From CBDHDN01 sp965261585 (GTDB lineage: Bacteria > Pseudomonadota > Alphaproteobacteria > UBA6615), in the NCBI GenBank assembly GCA_965261585.1, contig CBDHDN010000062.1:18368-82367 (forward strand): a stretch of DNA of 64,000 nucleotides, in the 5' to 3' direction. A program made the position numbers and the translations under genes. The notes below the pieces were generated by a model that had not been told where the DNA came from, made no database searches, and was given only the letters and a program-made list of their open reading frames with translations. Each line of letters starts with the position of its first letter. Within the stretch, counting starts at the first letter, position 1. This document shows positions 8,751 to 17,649 of this stretch, piece by piece.

Positions 8751-10454
8751 GTGGCCGAAAGCAGCAGCAATCCCAGCGGATGGGCGATGGTTCGCGTCGA
8801 CCAAGCCGGGTCTGTCCGGCTTGGTCGTCAGCGCTCGCCCGATAAGCATACTGGACGGTACGCAACAAAGTATGTGCGCGCCGGGAACATCACCCGGGAA
8901 GGGTTGGACCTCACTGACCTGTTAGAGATGGACTTTACGCCAAGTGAGCGCGCCGTCTTCTCATTAGATGTCGGCGACGTCCTCCTGACGGAGGCGTCGG
9001 GAAGCGCGGCGCAGGTCGGTCGGGCCACGCTCTGGCGTGGCGAAGTTGACGACTGTTGCTATCAGAACACCGTCATCCGGTTCCGCTCGCATTTGACGGT
9101 ACCCGAATACGCCCTGGTTGTGTTTCGACATTATGCTGCGTCAGGCGTATTCGCCGGGGCCGCTCGAGGAGTAGGCATCCAACACCTTGGAGCCTCGCGG
9201 TTTGCTGAACTTGCGTTCCCGTTGCCGCCTCTCAATGAGCAGCGGCGGATCGCCGAGGCTACCGAGCGCCGACTTGCTGAAATCCGAAAAGCCGAGGTGC
9301 GGCTCCGATCAGCCTTAACCCACCTTGCCGAGCAGGTTCGTGAGATTCTGGCGGCCGCGGCCGCGGGTGAGCTTGTTGAACGAAGCGCGATACCGATTGG
9401 CCAAAGCCGGTTCAAGACGTCGGGAACTTCGCAGAGAGACCTCTTCCGTCATGCGGGAACTGACGGCAGTGAGGCATTTGCGGCGCCGTTGCCCCCTGGT
9501 TGGGTATGGACGAGGGTTGACGAGGTGGGTGAGGTTACCCTCGGCCGTCAACGCTCACCAAGGCACCAGCATGGGCCGAATATGCGACCTTATCTAAGAG
9601 TAGCGAACGTTTTCGAGGATCGGATCGACACGTCCGACATTCTCAGGATGAATTTCGAGCCAAAGGAAGCGACAACCTACGCGCTCAAGTTTGGAGACAT
9701 ACTCCTGAACGAGGGGCAGAGCCCCGAACTGGTTGGCCGTCCGGCGATGTACCGGGATCAAGTTCCCGGAGCCTGTTTCCAGAACACGCTCATTCGCTTT
9801 CGCGCGGAATCCAGCGTCGATCCCGACTACGCACTGCTGATATTCCGGCGCTACATGCACGCTGGTGTTTTCCAACGGATCGCGCGCTGGTCGACCAACA
9901 TTGCTCACCTCGGTCTCGCGCGTTTTCGAGCTCTGCCCTTCCCGCTGCCTCCGCTAGAGGAGCAAAGGCGCATCGCTGATGAAGCACGCCACCGGCTTGA
10001 TGCAGCGGCGGCTCAGATGGATGCGGTCCGCGCGTCCGTCAGCCGTTTTCCCGAAATGGAACGTGAGCTGCTTGCCGCGGCCGTCGCCGGCGAGTTAATC
10101 GACCAGGACCCGTCTGACGAGCCGGCGTCCGCTCTACTGAAACGCCTCGGGCCGCCGCCGCGCAAGAGCATGCCGACCCAAACCGCGAAACGAAAAGACG
10201 GAGAAAATGTCGTGCCCACCAAAACCCAGAGCCGACGAACTGACCCGACTGCTGACCTCGCCGCTGTCCTACGTGAGGCGGGGCATCCGCTTCCGCTGCC
10301 GGAACTTTTCGGCCAAGCGGGCTACGATCGAGATCAGCCCGAGCATATCGAACTCTTCTACCTCGCCCTGCGGTCGCAACTAGGACGAACTATCCGTCAG
10401 GTTGGCAAAGCGGTTGAGAATGCCAAGCTGGAGGCCGTCGATGCGTCTTCATGA
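8751..10454 (+). CDS. hsdS: Type I restriction-modification specificity subunit (HsdS)
   Basis: A 567-aa DNA-recognition subunit with two target-recognition domains. TRD1 starts near residue 12 (WAMVRVDQAGSV, LGRQRSP) and TRD2 near residue 250 (WVWTRVDEVGEV, LGRQRSP). Each is followed by FPLPPLNEQRRIA or FPLPPLEEQRRIA and a helical conserved region. The two halves match closely, as expected of an HsdS formed by internal duplication. After residue 455 comes an unusual 110-residue extension with a low-complexity linker and a winged-helix-like segment (ADLAAVLREAGHPLPLPELF). GTG 8751 follows GGAAGAGG. Codon use is visibly less GC-biased than in the flanking genes. The stop overlaps the ATPase start by 14 bp. 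Confidence 0.92.
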   Translation: MAESSSNPSGWAMVRVDQAGSVRLGRQRSPDKHTGRYATKYVRAGNITREGLDLTDLLEMDFTPSERAVFSLDVGDVLLTEASGSAAQVGRATLWRGEVDDCCYQNTVIRFRSHLTVPEYALVVFRHYAASGVFAGAARGVGIQHLGASRFAELAFPLPPLNEQRRIAEATERRLAEIRKAEVRLRSALTHLAEQVREILAAAAAGELVERSAIPIGQSRFKTSGTSQRDLFRHAGTDGSEAFAAPLPPGWVWTRVDEVGEVTLGRQRSPRHQHGPNMRPYLRVANVFEDRIDTSDILRMNFEPKEATTYALKFGDILLNEGQSPELVGRPAMYRDQVPGACFQNTLIRFRAESSVDPDYALLIFRRYMHAGVFQRIARWSTNIAHLGLARFRALPFPLPPLEEQRRIADEARHRLDAAAAQMDAVRASVSRFPEMERELLAAAVAGELIDQDPSDEPASALLKRLGPPPRKSMPTQTAKRKDGENVVPTKTQSRRTDPTADLAAVLREAGHPLPLPELFGQAGYDRDQPEHIELFYLALRSQLGRTIRQVGKAVENAKLEAVDASS

Positions 10455-12050
10455 GGTTGTCATCGGAGAGTTCAAGAACCTCCGTGATCCGTGATCTGCG
10501 CATTAATTTCGACGAGGACTCACCGTACACGGTTTTGGTCGGGGAGAATGGGACGGGCAAGTCGAATCTGATCGAGGCGCTGTCGCTGATCTTCCGCAAT
10601 CTCGACCTCAATCAGGAGGCGCCCTTCTCCTACCACCTAAAATATCAGTGCCGCGACCATGACATCGAGGTGCATGCGAAGGCGGATAAATATCCTCAGT
10701 TCAGGGCGAAGCGTCGATCTGAACCTCAGTACAATGAGCTGCCTCGCCGGCAATTCATGGCAGAAGATGAGGACGGCCGTCCCATCTATCGGCCGGCTTT
10801 TGTATTCGGGTATTACTCTGGACCAAGTGACCGCCTTGCCTCTATTTTCGAGAAACACCGGGAACGTTACTACAGTTGGATCATTAAGTCAGCCGCTCAA
10901 CGCGAGCAGGATCTAGCTGACCCGAATACCCTTCGTCGGCTGTTCTATGCTCAGACGCTTCATGGCCAATTCGCCGTCATTGTGTTTTTCATGGAAGCGG
11001 CGACGGGCCCGGATGATGATCGCACATTTCTTCGGGAACACCTCCAGATCGCGGGCCTCGATAGCGTACTCTTTGCCCTCAGACGGCCGCCGTGGAATCG
11101 GAAAGGCGGCGACCCGCGTTTCTGGCATGCAGTCGGCGAGGTGCAGGAATTTCTGAGCCGTCTCTATGAGAGAGCTATGTTGCCGGCGCGGATGGATCGG
11201 AGGATTGCAGTCGATCTTACAAAGAATCCGGTGGTACCAAGCCTGTATCTGTTCCTGCCGCAACCGGAGGCGCTTGAAGAGGTCTACGAATCCTACCGTG
11301 ATCAGTACAGGTTTTTCACTGCGCTAGAGAGCACACACCTCTCCAAACTCCTTAGCGAGGTACGAACGCGGGTCCGAATGACAACCGGCGCAGGGGGGGG
11401 GCGAGGTGACCTACCGCGACCTCAGCGAAGGTGAGCAGCAGCTGCTTCTCGTGCTCGGGCTCTTGAAATTCATGGCACGCGACGAGGCATTGTTCCTGCT
11501 CGATGAGCCAGACACGCACCTCAATCCGGCCTGGAGCACGCAGTATCTCTACTTCTTAGACCGATTTATTCGGGATCGTGACAGTTGTCACATCGTGATG
11601 TCGACGCACGACCCGCTTGTTTTTGCTGGACTAAAGCGCACGCAGGTCCGTATTTTTCGCCGCGACGTCGATGGCCAAGCGGTGGCCGAAGTGCCGGGTC
11701 ATGATCCACGAGGCATGGGCGTCGCGGCCATCCTGACAAGCGATCTATTCCGTCTTCGTTCAACACTGGATCCAGATACACAGGGTGCCCTTGATCGTCA
11801 GCGAACCCTTGCGATGAAGGAGTACTTGAGCTCGGAGGACGAAGCCGAGCTCCAGGAGCTCAAGGCGAAGCTCAGCGGTCTCGGTTTCGCGCAGACAATT
11901 CGCGATCCACTCTACGAGCAGTTCGTGAAGGCGTGGACGAAGCGCGAGGGTCCAGCCTGGGCACGGGCCGTTCAACTGACGCCGGAGCAGCGGCGCGACC
12001 GGGCGCGCCTCGCTGCCGAGATCGTCGCAGAATTGCGTGACGAGGATTAG
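10441..12050 (+). CDS. Restriction-associated AAA ATPase, SMC/OLD-like (PtuA-like), two frameshifts
   Basis: The composite protein is about 535 aa. From ATG 10441 it reads MRLHEVVIGEFKNLRD; the frame then shifts near 10490 and continues VIRDLRINFDEDSPYTVLVG with Walker A GENGTGKSN (about residue 34). A second shift lies in the G10 run at 11396-11405, after which come the ABC-type signature LSEGEQQ (about 327), Walker B ALFLLDEPDTHLNP (about 350) and the H-switch STHDPL (about 386). This architecture is that of nucleotide-gated defence ATPases (Septu PtuA, retron-associated, OLD-like). The start overlaps hsdS and the stop is 8 bp before the HNH gene, so all are in one operon. The poly-G shift is a classic place for either a consensus error or phase variation. 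Confidence 0.85.
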
Positions 12051-12058
12051 GTTCGCTG

Positions 12059-12907
12059 ATGCGTTTCATCGACCTTGAGGAGATCAAGCCGAATATCCGG
12101 GATCAGATAGAAGCCCTCGAAGAGGCGAAATCTGCCGTTTTGGCGGAGGCTGACCCGGATCGACGGGCGGCTCTGATCCATCGCTACCGTCCTCGCTGGA
12201 CGGCTCTACGTGAGGCTTTCGCGACCTACTCAAGCGACAAATGCTGGTACATCGAGTGCAAGAACCTCGGTACCGACGACAATATCGACCACTTCCGACC
12301 CAAGTCCGCCGTCAAGGAAGATCCGGACCATCCGGGGTATTATTGGCTTGCGTTCGAATGGACGAATCTTTGGCTGAGCTGTCATCGTGCGAATAGGCCG
12401 CGAATGAACCCGGAAACTGGGGAAACGGAGGGCAAGGCGGCGCACTTCCCGCTGGTCAACCCCGCGGCTCGCGCCCAAGAACCAGGCGATGACCTAGCGC
12501 TCGAGGTTCCGGCGCTCCTCGACCCGAAGAAGCTGGCCGACGTGGTGCTCTTGTCGTTTAGGCCGAACGGCGAGGTTGACTTATCCCCGGAGTACAAGGG
12601 CCAGGTCCTCGCGGAGGCAAAATTCCAAGCCAGCCGGCTTTGCTTGCATTTAAACTGGCCCAAATTCAGGGACGCCCGCGTCGTTCTCTACAATCGGATT
12701 GCTCGCATCGTGGAGAGAGGCGAACGGGAGGCACCGCAGGACTTCAGCGGCATGCATGCTGCGGGCGAAGCTTTTATCGATGCGTGCCGGGACTTGAGAT
12801 CTGCCATGGCTGCCCGGGAGGAGTACTGCACAGCTGCCCGCGTGTATGTTGATTCGTTCAAGCATGTCTGGTGGGTCCGCGACATCGTTTTGAGGGTGGC
12901 GGGCTGA
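12059..12907 (+). CDS. HNH-family nuclease partnered with the ATPase (PtuB/TIGR02646-like)
   Basis: A 282-aa protein with a zinc/HNH core: Cys62 and Cys67 in KCWYIEC, Asp77-His78 in DNIDHFRPK, Asn103 in EWTNLWLSC (Cys108), Asn112, and His129 in HFPLVNP. This follows the C-x-C...DHFRPK...W.N..L.C...N...FPL layout of the HNH nucleases paired with PtuA-type ATPases and with retron ATPases. The first cysteine pair is spaced CX4C rather than CX2C, and the last zinc cysteine is replaced (CHRAN), so metal binding may be altered. No frameshift. Its TGA overlaps the hsdM ATG (TGATG), showing translational coupling. It probably supplies the cleavage activity that an absent HsdR would normally provide. 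Confidence 0.75.
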   Translation: MRFIDLEEIKPNIRDQIEALEEAKSAVLAEADPDRRAALIHRYRPRWTALREAFATYSSDKCWYIECKNLGTDDNIDHFRPKSAVKEDPDHPGYYWLAFEWTNLWLSCHRANRPRMNPETGETEGKAAHFPLVNPAARAQEPGDDLALEVPALLDPKKLADVVLLSFRPNGEVDLSPEYKGQVLAEAKFQASRLCLHLNWPKFRDARVVLYNRIARIVERGEREAPQDFSGMHAAGEAFIDACRDLRSAMAAREEYCTAARVYVDSFKHVWWVRDIVLRVAG

Positions 12908-14378
12908 TGATTGGTCAGGCTAGTGGCGATGCAGCTGCTCTCGTCCGCAAACTCTGGCATTACTGCAACGTACTGCGTGACGACGGTCTCTCCTACCCGG
13001 ACTATGTGGAGCAGATAACCTATCTGCTATTTTTGAAGATGTCGGACGAGCAGGAGGGTGGGCCTGTGCCACACGCACATGGGTGGTGCTCGCTCGAGGG
13101 CTTGGATCCGAAGGCAATGCATCGGCAATACGGCCGGATCCTTGCCACCTTAAGCGGGCGGAGTGGCATGCTTGGCCTTATCTTCCGCAACGCAAAAAAC
13201 AAGATCCGCAATCCAGCGAAACTGCGGCTTCTCATAGTCGATCTCATCGGCCAGACCGAATGGACCGGTATGTCGGCCGACCTCAAAGGCGACGCCTACG
13301 AGGGGTTGCTAGAGAAGAATGCGCGAGACACGAAGAGTGGTGCAGGGCAGTATTTCACGCCCCGGCCGTTGATCGACGCCATAGTGGAGTGTGTAAACCC
13401 ACGATTAGGCGAGGTTGTATGCGACCCTGCATGCGGAACGGCGGGCTTCTTATTGGCGGCGTACGGTTATGTCAAGCGTTCCAACCCGAGAATGACACCT
13501 CGGAAACGGGTTCAGCTTACGACGAAGGGTATCGTGGTGTCGAGTTGGTCGAAGAGGTCGCGAGACTCGCGACGATGAACCTTCTCTTGCACGGTGTCGG
13601 GGGAGATGGCGAGGACGAACTGCCTATCGAATGCAAAGATAGTCTGGAAGAGCCGCCGAATACTCAAGTAGATGTAGTGCTGACCAACCCTCCGTTCGGA
13701 ATAAGGGGTAGCATAGGCTACGCACAGAGTCGGCGACTCTCGCAGAGCGACAAGACGCTCACTACGGTCCGCCCAGACTTCTGGGTCCAGACCGCCAACA
13801 AACAACTGAACTTCCTCCAGCATATCGTCACATTGCTGAAGCCCGGCGGCCGGGCTGCGGTGGTCATACCTGACAATGTGCTGTTCGAAACCGGCGCAGC
13901 ATCTGCGATTCGTCGACGCTTGCTTGAAACCTGGCACGTTCACACATTGCTACGGCTGCCGCCTGGGCTCTTCTATGCCCAAGGTGTGAAGTCAAACGTC
14001 ATCTTCTTCGATCAACCGTCCGCGGCGGCCCAAAAGCCCCTTTCTAGTTTGATTCGGGCATATGACCTGCGCTCAGATAAACGTTTCTCCGTGAAGACCA
14101 AACCGCTTCACCCGAAGGATCTTCAAGAGTTCGTGGCGCTGTTCAGATCTGATTTTCGGACCGGCACTGGCAGAGGCGCCGCTAATGGTGGCGAGCGGTT
14201 CCGCAGCTTTCGCGCCCACGAAATCCTGGCTAGTGCCGATTGTCGGCTGGACTTTGTCTGGGATGATAATTCCCTCGCGCCACGCGCTCCGGGGCTTGCC
14301 CGACTTGATGAAATCGCGCGATTGGTCGCTGACGATCTAGAAAACGCCCTAGCCCTTATTGCTAAACCGCCGAACTGA
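12907..14378 (+). CDS. hsdM: Type I restriction-modification methyltransferase (HsdM), one frameshift
   Basis: An N6-adenine methyltransferase of about 490 aa. The N-terminal helical HsdM domain contains LSYPDYVEQITYLLFLKMSD. SAM-binding motif I is CDPACGTAGFLLAAY (near residue 172), after GAGQYFTPRPL. Motif IV is NPPFG (about 260), followed by LNFLQHIVTLLKPGGRAAVV and LPPGLFYAQGVKSNVIFF. The frame changes near 13528: upstream ends QLTTKG, downstream resumes YRGVELVEEVARLATMNLLL, which is continuous with the family. A single missing base fixes it. With HsdS it should form an M2S methyltransferase. No hsdR follows: only 78 bp separate its stop from the right direct repeat. Confidence 0.9.
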
Positions 14379-14456
14379 ATAGATGGGGAGAGTGTTTAGC
14401 GGCGGCTAGCAAGAGAGACAGGCGCGCCGCCGCGCTTTTCGGACGGGTAGTGAGCC

Positions 14457-14472
14457 GCTAGGGTCGGCCGGC
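14457..14472 (+). repeat. Right copy of 16-bp direct repeat flanking the defence island
   Basis: GCTAGGGTCGGCCGGC, the same as 8625-8640, placed 23 bp before the SDR start codon and merging into its ribosome-binding region (GGGGGGAG). The repeat may be the original leader of the SDR gene, duplicated when the island came in. Confidence 0.8.
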
Positions 14473-14495
14473 GGCAACCGGGGGGAGCGGCGGCG

Positions 14496-15302
14496 ATGAA
14501 CGTGTCTTTGGCGGACAAGGTGCTGGTCGTCACCGGCGGCAGCCAGGGCCTTGGCGAGGCGACGGCGCGCCGCGCCGCGCGGGCGGGCGCCGCCGGCATC
14601 GTCATCACGGGCCGCGACAAGGCGCGCGGCGACAAGGTCGCGGCCGACATCACGGCGGCCGGCTGCGCGGCCGTGTTCGTTGCGGCGGACCTTGCCGACC
14701 CGCCGGCCTGCGCCGTGCCCGTCGCCACCTGCGTTGAGCGCTTCGGCCGCATCGACGGCCTCGTCAACGCCGCCGGCGACACGAGCCGCGCCTCGCTCGT
14801 CGATGGCACGGTGGACGAGTGGGAGACGATCTTCGCGGTCAACGCCCGGGCGCCGTTTCTGCTGATGCAGCACGCGGTCAAGGCGATGCGCGACGCCGGC
14901 CACGGCGGCGCCGTCGTCAACATCCTGTCGATGAACGCCCATTGCGGCGCGCCGGAGCTGGCGATCTATTCCGCGTCCAAGGGCGCCCTGGCGACGCTGA
15001 CCAAGAACGCCGCCCACGCCCACCGCCACGACCGGATCCGCGTCAACGGCATCAACATGGGCTGGACCGATACCGCCGGCGAACGCGTCATGCAGGGCGA
15101 GATCCTCGGCAAGGGGCCGGGCTGGCTCAGCGACGCCGGCGCGAAGGTGCCGTTCGGCCGCATCGCATCTGCCGGCGAGGTCGCGGACCTCACGCTGTTC
15201 CTGCTCAGCGACACGTCCGGCCTGATGACCGGCGCCCTGATCGACGCCGACCAATGGGTCGCCGGCGCGCCGCCGTCGTTGGACTCTAGATCGGCAGGTT
15301 GA
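14496..15302 (+). CDS. Short-chain dehydrogenase/reductase (SDR)
   Basis: A 268-aa classical SDR. NAD(P)-binding TGGSQGLGEATARRAA (13-28), NAAGDTSRAS near 90, catalytic Ser in NILSMNAH near 145, and YSASKGA (Tyr/Lys) near 160 are all present. TGR at the end of beta-2 suggests NADP preference. Normal length; the last codons overlap the convergent GIY-YIG gene by 17 bp. Substrate unknown. The ribosome-binding site is GGGGGGAG, 12 bp before ATG. Confidence 0.85.
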   Translation: MNVSLADKVLVVTGGSQGLGEATARRAARAGAAGIVITGRDKARGDKVAADITAAGCAAVFVAADLADPPACAVPVATCVERFGRIDGLVNAAGDTSRASLVDGTVDEWETIFAVNARAPFLLMQHAVKAMRDAGHGGAVVNILSMNAHCGAPELAIYSASKGALATLTKNAAHAHRHDRIRVNGINMGWTDTAGERVMQGEILGKGPGWLSDAGAKVPFGRIASAGEVADLTLFLLSDTSGLMTGALIDADQWVAGAPPSLDSRSAG

Positions 15303-15717
15303 CGGCGACGTGCCGGGCGGCCTCCACCGGGCAGGCGAACGTCGGCGCCAGTGTCACTGTGAGGTAGCTGACGACGCCCTGTCGGTGCAGCGAGGCGACC
15401 GGCGCCCAGGCGACCATCAGCGCGCCGCTGCCGTCGAACGCCTGCAGGCGCGGGTCGGCGCGATGCTCGGCAAGGCGGGCGCCGATGTCGCGGCTCTCGC
15501 CGACATAGATCCAACTCGGCCCGCCGCTCTGGTACAGCACATAGACGCCGCTGATGCCGCGCGCGGCGACGCCGTGGGCGGCCGCCGGCTCGACCGCGAT
15601 GTCGGCAAATCGAAACAGGCTACCGTTCGAGCCCCGCGTCCAGGCGAGCGCCAGCGTCGTTGCGCCGTTGCTGTTTGTGACGGCTTCGCTGGCGCGGTTC
15701 TTGTTGTCCCCCAGCAT
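15286..15717 (-). CDS. GIY-YIG-like domain protein
   Basis: A 143-aa protein. The centre has GVYVLYQSGG, WIYVGESRDIGARLAEH and the expected hydrophobic pattern of a small GIY-YIG nuclease fold (GxYxLY...IYVGxSxDIxxRLxxH). The GIY and YIG triads are represented by GVY and YVG, and the conserved Arg follows, so a single-strand or flap nuclease activity is possible. There is no partner domain. It is convergent with the SDR and overlaps its end. Function in the cell is unknown. Confidence 0.6.
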   Translation of the reverse strand: MLGDNKNRASEAVTNSNGATTLALAWTRGSNGSLFRFADIAVEPAAAHGVAARGISGVYVLYQSGGPSWIYVGESRDIGARLAEHRADPRLQAFDGSGALMVAWAPVASLHRQGVVSYLTVTLAPTFACPVEAARHVAVNLPI

Positions 15718-15821
15718 GACCGCGGGTCCGCTTCCGTGGGCCGTCCCGGTGCGGGACCTGGCAGGGTAGTGGCGCCAAGTCTAGGCTGGGCGCGTTAGCA
15801 ATCTGTTACGGGGGAGTGGCC

Positions 15822-16667
15822 ATGTCCTTGCGCGCCCATATCGACGCCTGCAATCGCCACGACCTCGCCGGCTTTCGCCCGTTCGAGATTGCCGGCGCGC
15901 GCGTCGGCTGGGTCCGTCACGCGCTGGCGCGGCGCCTCGCCGAGCGGCCGGCCACGTTCGCCGTGACCGACGACCGGGTCCGGCTCGCCGACGCCCTGAC
16001 GGACTTCCAGGCGCGCTCCGCCGCCGTCGCCGAGGCCCTGGCGGCGCTGGCGGATAGCGGCGACCTGCCGCGGCCGCTTGGCGAGGACTATCCGGTCGGC
16101 ACTGGCTTCCTGACGCCACCGCTGATGCGCCTCGACCGGCGCTATGTGCCGACGCTGGGCGTCACCGCCTACGGGCTGCACGTCAACGGCTATGTCGCCA
16201 CCGGCGCGCCGCTGGCGCTATGGGTGGCCCGGCGTGCCCGCGACCGCGCTATCGCGCCGGGCAAGCTCGACAACCTGATCGGCGGTGGCATGGCGCTCGG
16301 CCTCACGCTCGCCGACAATCTGGTCAAGGAGGGCGCCGAGGAAGCCGGCCTCGACGCCGCGACGGCGGCCCGGGCCCGGCCCGCCGGTGTCATCACTTAC
16401 ACGATAGAGACGCCGGCCGGGCTCAAGCCCGACGTACTGTTCGTCTACGACCTGGCGCTGCCCGAGGCGTTCCAGCCACGCAACACCGACGGCGAGGTCG
16501 AAGCGTTCCACCGCTGGCCGGCGGCGCAGGTCGTGGCCCAGGTGCGCGACGGCGATGCCTTCAAGGCCAACGTCAACCTGGTGATCATCGACTTCGCCAT
16601 CCGCCACGGCCTGATCACGCCGGACGAGCCCGACTACATCACGCTCTGCTACGGCCTGCGGCGCTAA
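15822..16667 (+). CDS. DUF4743/NUDIX hydrolase
   Basis: A 281-aa protein with an N-terminal DUF4743 domain (residues about 1-110) and a C-terminal NUDIX domain, the arrangement of thiamine-pyrophosphokinase-linked NUDIX proteins. The NUDIX box is GGGMALGLTLADNLVKEGAE followed by EAGL. The usual RE of REUxEE is KE and the first Glu is absent, so substrate handling may differ from canonical MutT. ATG 15822 follows GGGGGAG at ideal distance. The last 4 bp overlap the convergent gluQ gene. Confidence 0.75.
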   Translation: MSLRAHIDACNRHDLAGFRPFEIAGARVGWVRHALARRLAERPATFAVTDDRVRLADALTDFQARSAAVAEALAALADSGDLPRPLGEDYPVGTGFLTPPLMRLDRRYVPTLGVTAYGLHVNGYVATGAPLALWVARRARDRAIAPGKLDNLIGGGMALGLTLADNLVKEGAEEAGLDAATAARARPAGVITYTIETPAGLKPDVLFVYDLALPEAFQPRNTDGEVEAFHRWPAAQVVAQVRDGDAFKANVNLVIIDFAIRHGLITPDEPDYITLCYGLRR

Positions 16668-17539
16668 CGCCTGGCCGTTGTGGTATTCGGCGCCAACGCC
16701 TCGGCCATGGCGCGCACATCGTCGGGGCCGAGGCCGCGCGCACGCAGTTCCTCGAGCGTTACCGAGCGGTCGCGCTTGGCGAAGCGCTTGCCGGCGGCAT
16801 CCCTCAGCAGCGCGTGGTGGTGCCACTCCGGCACCGGCAGGTCGAGCAGGGCCTGCAGCAGCCGGTGGACATGGCTCGCCGGCGCCAGATCGGCGGCACG
16901 GGTCACGACCGTGATGCCCTGGGCCGCGTCGTCGACGGTGACCGCCAGGTGGTAGCTGGTGCCGGCGTCCTTGCGCGCCAGCACGACGTCGCCGAACGCC
17001 CCCGGCCGCGCATCCTGCCAGCCGCGGCCGCGGTCGTACCAGCGCAAGGCGCCGGCCCGCGCCGTCGCCGCGACCATGTCGAGGCGCATCGCGTGGGCGA
17101 CGCCGGCGGCCCGGCGCGCCGCCCGCTCGCCCGGGTCGAGCCGGCGGCAGGTGCCTGGGTAAAGCGGCCCGTCGGGACCGGCCGGCGCCAGGTGCGGCGC
17201 CCCGGCCGCGGCCGCGATCTCCGCCTGGATGTCGCGCCGCGTGCAGAAGCAGCGATAGAGCAGTCCCGCGTCGGCGAGCGCCGCCAGCGCACGGCGATGG
17301 GCCTCCAGATGTTCGGTTTGCCGCCACACCGGTTGCTCCCAGGTGAGGCCCAGCCAGGCCAGATCCTCGAGGATCGCGGCCTCGAACGCCGGCCGGCAGC
17401 GGCCCTGGTCGATATCCTCGATGCGCACCAGGAAGCGCCCGCCCGCGCCGGCGATATCCCAGGCGAACAGCGCCGCGTAGGCGTGGCCCAGATGCAACTG
17501 GCCGGTCGGGCTGGGGGCGAAGCGGGTGACAGTGGTCAA
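16664..17539 (-). CDS. gluQ: Glutamyl-Q tRNA(Asp) synthetase
   Basis: A 291-aa truncated GluRS paralogue that attaches glutamate to queuosine in tRNA-Asp. It has the catalytic domain only: RFAPSPTGQLHLGHA (HIGH box), LVRIEDIDQGRC, the zinc-site region YRCFCTRRDI, YPGTCRR, and GKRFAKRD as the KMSKS loop. There is no anticodon-binding domain, which separates it from GltX. The start is taken as TTG at 17539, just before TTVTRFAPSPTG, because upstream in-frame sequence is proline-rich and not family-like. That start is uncertain. Confidence 0.85.
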   Translation of the reverse strand: MTTVTRFAPSPTGQLHLGHAYAALFAWDIAGAGGRFLVRIEDIDQGRCRPAFEAAILEDLAWLGLTWEQPVWRQTEHLEAHRRALAALADAGLLYRCFCTRRDIQAEIAAAAGAPHLAPAGPDGPLYPGTCRRLDPGERAARRAAGVAHAMRLDMVAATARAGALRWYDRGRGWQDARPGAFGDVVLARKDAGTSYHLAVTVDDAAQGITVVTRAADLAPASHVHRLLQALLDLPVPEWHHHALLRDAAGKRFAKRDRSVTLEELRARGLGPDDVRAMAEALAPNTTTARR

Positions 17540-17649
17540 GGGCGGCCCCGGGGCCGCGCCCGCCGATGGCGGACCACGGCCGTTCCTGCTAGAAGGCCGG
17601 CGATGATAGCGCTGAACGCCGCCGTTTTCGACCAAGGCGAGGGCCGTCG

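Noticed and set aside
8625..14472. Calling the defence locus a standard complete type I restriction system
   Set aside because: HsdR (SF2 helicase with PD-(D/E)xK nuclease) is absent from the whole window; the HSDR_N-like scrap at 49135-49308 is a broken fragment 35 kb away.
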